NCBI GenBank assembly: GCA_043777595.1
Contig: JAYWHT010000066.1
Span: 48,146-112,145, forward strand
DNA from: JAYVJH01 sp043777595
Lineage (GTDB): Bacteria; Bacteroidota; Bacteroidia; Cytophagales; Spirosomataceae
Direction of reading: 5' to 3'
DNA length: 64,000 nt
Below, in pieces: positions 60,980 through 64,000 of this stretch. Position numbers and translations under genes: made by a program. Every line of letters begins with the position of its first letter. The first letter of the stretch is position 1. The notes under the pieces were generated by a model. That model did no database searches. It was not told the DNA's origin and saw only the letters and a program-made list of their open reading frames with translations.

Positions 60980-61242
60980 GCGGCCTCTAATTCTCTGATT
61001 TTCATAGAAACAACATCACCAGTTGAAGCTGTTACCTTGAAAATCTTAAATTTTCTTTCGGCAAGCATACTAAACTTTTTCCCTGTTCTTTTTTCAGACA
61101 AAAAACTCAATGTGATAAGCCAATATACATTATCTTCTGTTTTTTCAACTTCCTCAACTAAGAAATCACCATTTAATAAACTTTCGTCTATTTCATTCAA
61201 AAAATGTACCGAGTTTCTTATTGCTTCTTTTATGGTTACCAT
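60976..61242 (-). CDS. Small protein paired with the PIN gene, possible antitoxin
   Basis: 88 aa. YWLITLSFLSEKRTGKKFSM and a C-terminal FKVTASTGDVVSMKIREL make a PepSY/immunity-like alpha-beta fold plausible; similar small proteins are seen upstream of PIN genes in several phyla, from memory. There is no DNA-binding domain. It starts 8 nt after yidC, so it belongs to the yidC transcript. Confidence 0.6.
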   Translation of the reverse strand: MVTIKEAIRNSVHFLNEIDESLLNGDFLVEEVEKTEDNVYWLITLSFLSEKRTGKKFSMLAERKFKIFKVTASTGDVVSMKIRELEAA

Positions 61243-61250
61243 CGTAGTAT

Positions 61251-63086
61251 CTATTTTTTTGAACTCTTCTTTTTGGCATCTTCTGCCCCTTTTTTGGCTT
61301 CTTCGGCAGCTTTCATGGATTTTTCGAGCATGGCCGAAAACTTCGACTGCTTTTTGGTGCCTGATGCTATCTTGATGCGATTTTCGTCCAAAACAGTTTT
61401 GAGTTTGGTTTCATCTACAAAACGACGGATAATTTGCTGCTGACCAATGGTAACAAGGTTTGAAACAAAATAATAAAAACTCAAACCAGCCGGAAAGCTA
61501 TTCATAATAAACATAAACATCACTGGCATAATATACCCCATGACCTTCATATTGGGCATACCAGGCTGTGTTTGAGTTGGTGTAGTTTGGTTGTTATACC
61601 AAGCAAAAAGCACCTGCGAGAGGGTCATTAACAGAGTAAAAACACTAACGTGCGAGCCATAAAACGGTATTGCAAACGGTAAATGAATCGGGGCATCGTA
61701 GGTAGAAAGGTCGTTTGCCCACAGAAAGGACTTTTGGCGAAGCTCAATTAAATTTGGAAACAACGAAAACAAGGCCATCAAAATAGGCATGGTAGCCAGC
61801 ACAGGCACGCAGCCACTGAGTGGGCTAACGCCTACTTGCTGGTAGAGCTTCATTTGCTCTTGTTGCATTTTGGTTTGGTCGTCGCCTACTTTTTCTCTTA
61901 TTACGGCCAGTTCTGGTGCCAAAACCCGCATTTTTGCCATCGATATATACGACTTATAAACGAGCGGTGTCATCAATAGTTTAACAAAAAGCACCAGGAC
62001 GATAATCAGAATACCGTAGTTTGAGATATATTTTTCGAAAAAACTAAACAACGGCACAAAGAAAAACTTGTTGAGTGGTCGCAAAAACGCATAGCCCAAG
62101 TCCACGTTATCACCAAAATTAGCCGCCTTCACTTCTTTTACAATCTGATAGTCGTTTGGTCCAAAATAAAACTGAAAATTACCTTTACCAGTTTTCAAGT
62201 CGGTCATAGACAGTGAGGCTTCGGTTTGCATGGTCTTGACGTAGCTGGAGTCTGTTTCGTCAACGAGCGACTTGGCCGTTAGGGCTGTCATGGGTGCATT
62301 TTTGGCAATTATTCCAGTCAGAAAATACTTATTTTTGTGGGTAAACCAGTTTACTGGCTCTTCGATTTTTTCTTCTACATTGCTGGTCTGTCCACGGCCA
62401 ATGTCCGACACCGATTTGTCAGCAAAGTAGTTAGTTGTTACCACTTTACGATTTTCGTTTAGGTCGTTTTCAAACTGTTTTAGTTTTTCGTCCCAAACCA
62501 ATTTCGCAGGCTCGTTTTTGAGTATTCCGTCCAATCCCGTCAGATTCAGATCATAATCGACCGCATAGCCACTACCCTGAACGGTATAAATCTGCTCTAC
62601 AAACTGATTGGCAGCCACTGGCAGTCTAAATACAACTTTGGCCGTTTGACCAGCTTTGAGTACTTGGTTTTGTGCAGTTGTTTCAAAATAAAGGCTCGAC
62701 AGATTGACATTTCCTTTTGTAGTCGGTAGCTCTATTTTGAACTTACTACTCTGGCTGTCAATCAAGTACAGTGGTTTTTGTTGGAACGTTTTATATTTTT
62801 TGAGTAATACTTCTTTCACAACGCCCCCCAATGAACTGAACGTAATGCGGACATCGTCGTTTTCTACTATAATATCTTTGGCTACGCCTTGGGCAGCTTT
62901 GGCAAAGTCGCCATAAAGTGCTTTTGAGGCGACAGAGTCTAATTTCAAAGGGGCTGGTTGGGCAACGGTCGGGCTGGTGGTTTTGGCTTGGGGTGGTTTG
63001 ACTGGCTCTGGTGGGGGCATTAGCATGTTATAGCCCAAAAACATCATTACCATCAATAATATTCCAATAATCGTATTCTTATCCAT
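61251..63086 (-). CDS. yidC: Membrane protein insertase YidC
   Basis: 611 aa from ATG 63086 (an upstream in-frame ATG at 63119 is less likely). TM1 is IIGILLMVMMFLGYNML; the large periplasmic domain covers residues of about 60-345, then the conserved YidC/Oxa1 core with FFVPLFSFFEKYISNYGILI, LVLFVKLLMTPLVYKSYISM, and GCVPVLATMPILMALFSLFP (TM3). The cytoplasmic tail is Lys-rich. It inserts inner-membrane proteins with or without SecYEG. The PIN pair follows immediately in the same operon. Confidence 0.97.
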   Translation of the reverse strand: MDKNTIIGILLMVMMFLGYNMLMPPPEPVKPPQAKTTSPTVAQPAPLKLDSVASKALYGDFAKAAQGVAKDIIVENDDVRITFSSLGGVVKEVLLKKYKTFQQKPLYLIDSQSSKFKIELPTTKGNVNLSSLYFETTAQNQVLKAGQTAKVVFRLPVAANQFVEQIYTVQGSGYAVDYDLNLTGLDGILKNEPAKLVWDEKLKQFENDLNENRKVVTTNYFADKSVSDIGRGQTSNVEEKIEEPVNWFTHKNKYFLTGIIAKNAPMTALTAKSLVDETDSSYVKTMQTEASLSMTDLKTGKGNFQFYFGPNDYQIVKEVKAANFGDNVDLGYAFLRPLNKFFFVPLFSFFEKYISNYGILIIVLVLFVKLLMTPLVYKSYISMAKMRVLAPELAVIREKVGDDQTKMQQEQMKLYQQVGVSPLSGCVPVLATMPILMALFSLFPNLIELRQKSFLWANDLSTYDAPIHLPFAIPFYGSHVSVFTLLMTLSQVLFAWYNNQTTPTQTQPGMPNMKVMGYIMPVMFMFIMNSFPAGLSFYYFVSNLVTIGQQQIIRRFVDETKLKTVLDENRIKIASGTKKQSKFSAMLEKSMKAAEEAKKGAEDAKKKSSKK

Positions 63087-63310
63087 TTTATAGGTTTTGT
63101 AATTATAATAATGGCGCAAATTTAGGCACTTTGATTGGATATTTCACCAAAAAATCTCCCCTATCCTCAAAGCATAACATAAAAACTGCCAATGGCCTAT
63201 TTTTTGACTCTACCAAAACAATATTGTGGCGCACTGTTCAAAATCACATTGTTTACCCTATCTTACAATAATTTTTAATTTCAGAACCAAAACAAACAAA
63301 CCAAAACTAT

Positions 63311-63318
63311 TATATTTG
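63311..63318 (+). promoter_or_regulatory. -7 box upstream of the SGNH hydrolase gene
   Basis: TATATTTG, matching TAnnTTTG, about 50 nt before the start codon; -33 element not evident. It lies in the 282-bp yidC/SGNH intergenic region, which otherwise shows nothing clear. Confidence 0.45.
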
Positions 63319-63368
63319 TCCGTTACTTTTTGAGGCAGCCGCCTGTCTAACCTTATGCTTATTGTACT

Positions 63369-64000
63369 ATGAAGTTTTTATTGTTGATGTTCTTAATGCT
63401 GTCTTGCGTTTCCGAAAATCCTACATTTATAAAAGGCACTACAAATGGCACGCTAAAATACTTAGCTCTGGGCGACTCCTACACCATTGGCGAGAGTGTA
63501 TCTGAAAATGAGCGTTGGCCTGTGCAGTTGGCTGATTTGCTACGAAAACAAAGCACAGACCTGTCTTCGCCCGATATTATTGCCAAAACTGGCTGGACAA
63601 CTTCCGAACTTATGGCGGGTATCTCAAAAGCAAACCCTACCAACGGCTATGACTTGGTTTCGGTATTGATAGGTGTCAATAACCAATACCGAGGCCAAAG
63701 CACCGCTATTTACCGAACAGAGTTAAGAGAGATTCTGACAAAAGCCATTGGCCTCGCCCAAAACAAACCCGAGCGAGTTGTCATGCTATCAACACCCGAC
63801 TGGGGCGTAACACCTTTTGCCGTTGGTAGCGACCGTTCCAAGATTGCCAATGAGATTGATAACTTTAATGCTGTAGCGCAAGAAGAATGTAAAAAACTAA
63901 ATATCAAGTACATAGACATTACGCCTATTTCCAGAACGGCCTTCGGCAATGCTACTTTGGTTGCATCTGACAAACTACATTTTTCGGGCAAAATGTACCA
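63369..64000 (+). CDS. SGNH/GDSL hydrolase lipoprotein, cut by window end
   Basis: First 210 codons only. Lipobox LMLSC at residues 9-13 marks a lipoprotein. The GDSL block is LALGDSYTIGE with the nucleophilic Ser (residue 38), then a GxN-type block IGVNNQYRG; DKLHFSG near the window end is consistent with the block V Asp-x-x-His. It should be an esterase or lipase acting in the cell envelope. Confidence 0.9.
   Translation, partial: MKFLLLMFLMLSCVSENPTFIKGTTNGTLKYLALGDSYTIGESVSENERWPVQLADLLRKQSTDLSSPDIIAKTGWTTSELMAGISKANPTNGYDLVSVLIGVNNQYRGQSTAIYRTELREILTKAIGLAQNKPERVVMLSTPDWGVTPFAVGSDRSKIANEIDNFNAVAQEECKKLNIKYIDITPISRTAFGNATLVASDKLHFSGKMY

Overview
The window looks like a chromosomal segment of a Bacteroidota bacterium, most likely order Cytophagales. 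Supporting signs are a SusC/SusD pair, a type IX secretion 'Plug' (DUF5103) protein, gliding-associated GldC, a TamL-type BamA-family lipoprotein, several secreted glycoside hydrolases, and promoters of the Bacteroidota form (TTG, about 20 nt, TAnnTTTG) instead of E. coli-type boxes. Shine-Dalgarno sequences are mostly absent and 5' leaders are A-rich. The genus is not determinable from the sequence alone.

Layout. 0-3 kb: a stand-alone MmeI-like restriction-modification enzyme. 3.4-6.6 kb: a secreted sortilin/BNR-repeat protein. 6.7-8.1 kb: a tight three-gene cassette (HEPN-like protein, unknown protein, SecB-like chaperone) behind its own promoter, the best candidate for an undescribed toxin-antitoxin-chaperone or defence module. 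8.4-11.8 kb: a Uma2 nuclease-fold protein and a GH78 rhamnosidase-like enzyme. 11.9-13.3 kb: an ECF sigma operon. 13.4-20.8 kb: a nucleotidyltransferase, nadA preceded by an overlapping orphan HicB-like gene, the Plug protein, an ABC-F ATPase, a CBS protein and a RecD/Pif1-like helicase. 20.9-30.9 kb: a rhamnoside utilisation locus (isomerase, GH106, SusD, SusC) with a divergent AraC regulator. 31-42 kb: TolC, RecX, a DUF4230 protein, a GxxExxY protein framed by palindromic repeats, an unusually long D-Ala-D-Ala-ligase-like protein, a CDP-alcohol phosphatidyltransferase, a GH20 hexosaminidase, and a methyltransferase/glycosidase-like/glycosyltransferase trio.

42-50.5 kb is mainly housekeeping: a Fur-family regulator, RelA/SpoT, tRNA-Leu(UAG), trigger factor, ClpC and WbqC, with a fossil yoeB toxin-antitoxin locus between tig and clpC. 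50.5-56.4 kb is an accessory stretch: a gene-poor 1.2 kb, then SAP/DUF6434, an NmrA-like reductase, a VOC protein, an AraC regulator, a secreted PEBP-like protein and an HbpS/GlcG-like protein, with unusual GC-rich spacers. 56.4-64 kb returns to core functions: a small secreted basic protein, TamL, a TrmH-type rRNA/tRNA methyltransferase, GldC, YidC followed by a PIN-domain pair, and the start of an SGNH hydrolase lipoprotein.

Dispersed non-coding repeats stand out. A roughly 107-bp intergenic element occurs three times: a shorter copy downstream of the SecB-like cassette and two direct copies flanking the HbpS gene. A 33-35 bp stem-loop with identical arms follows two unrelated genes. Palindromic repeats frame the GxxExxY gene. 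A pair of 26-nt imperfect inverted repeats lies in an empty intergenic region. No CRISPR array, rRNA operon, complete insertion sequence or prophage was seen.
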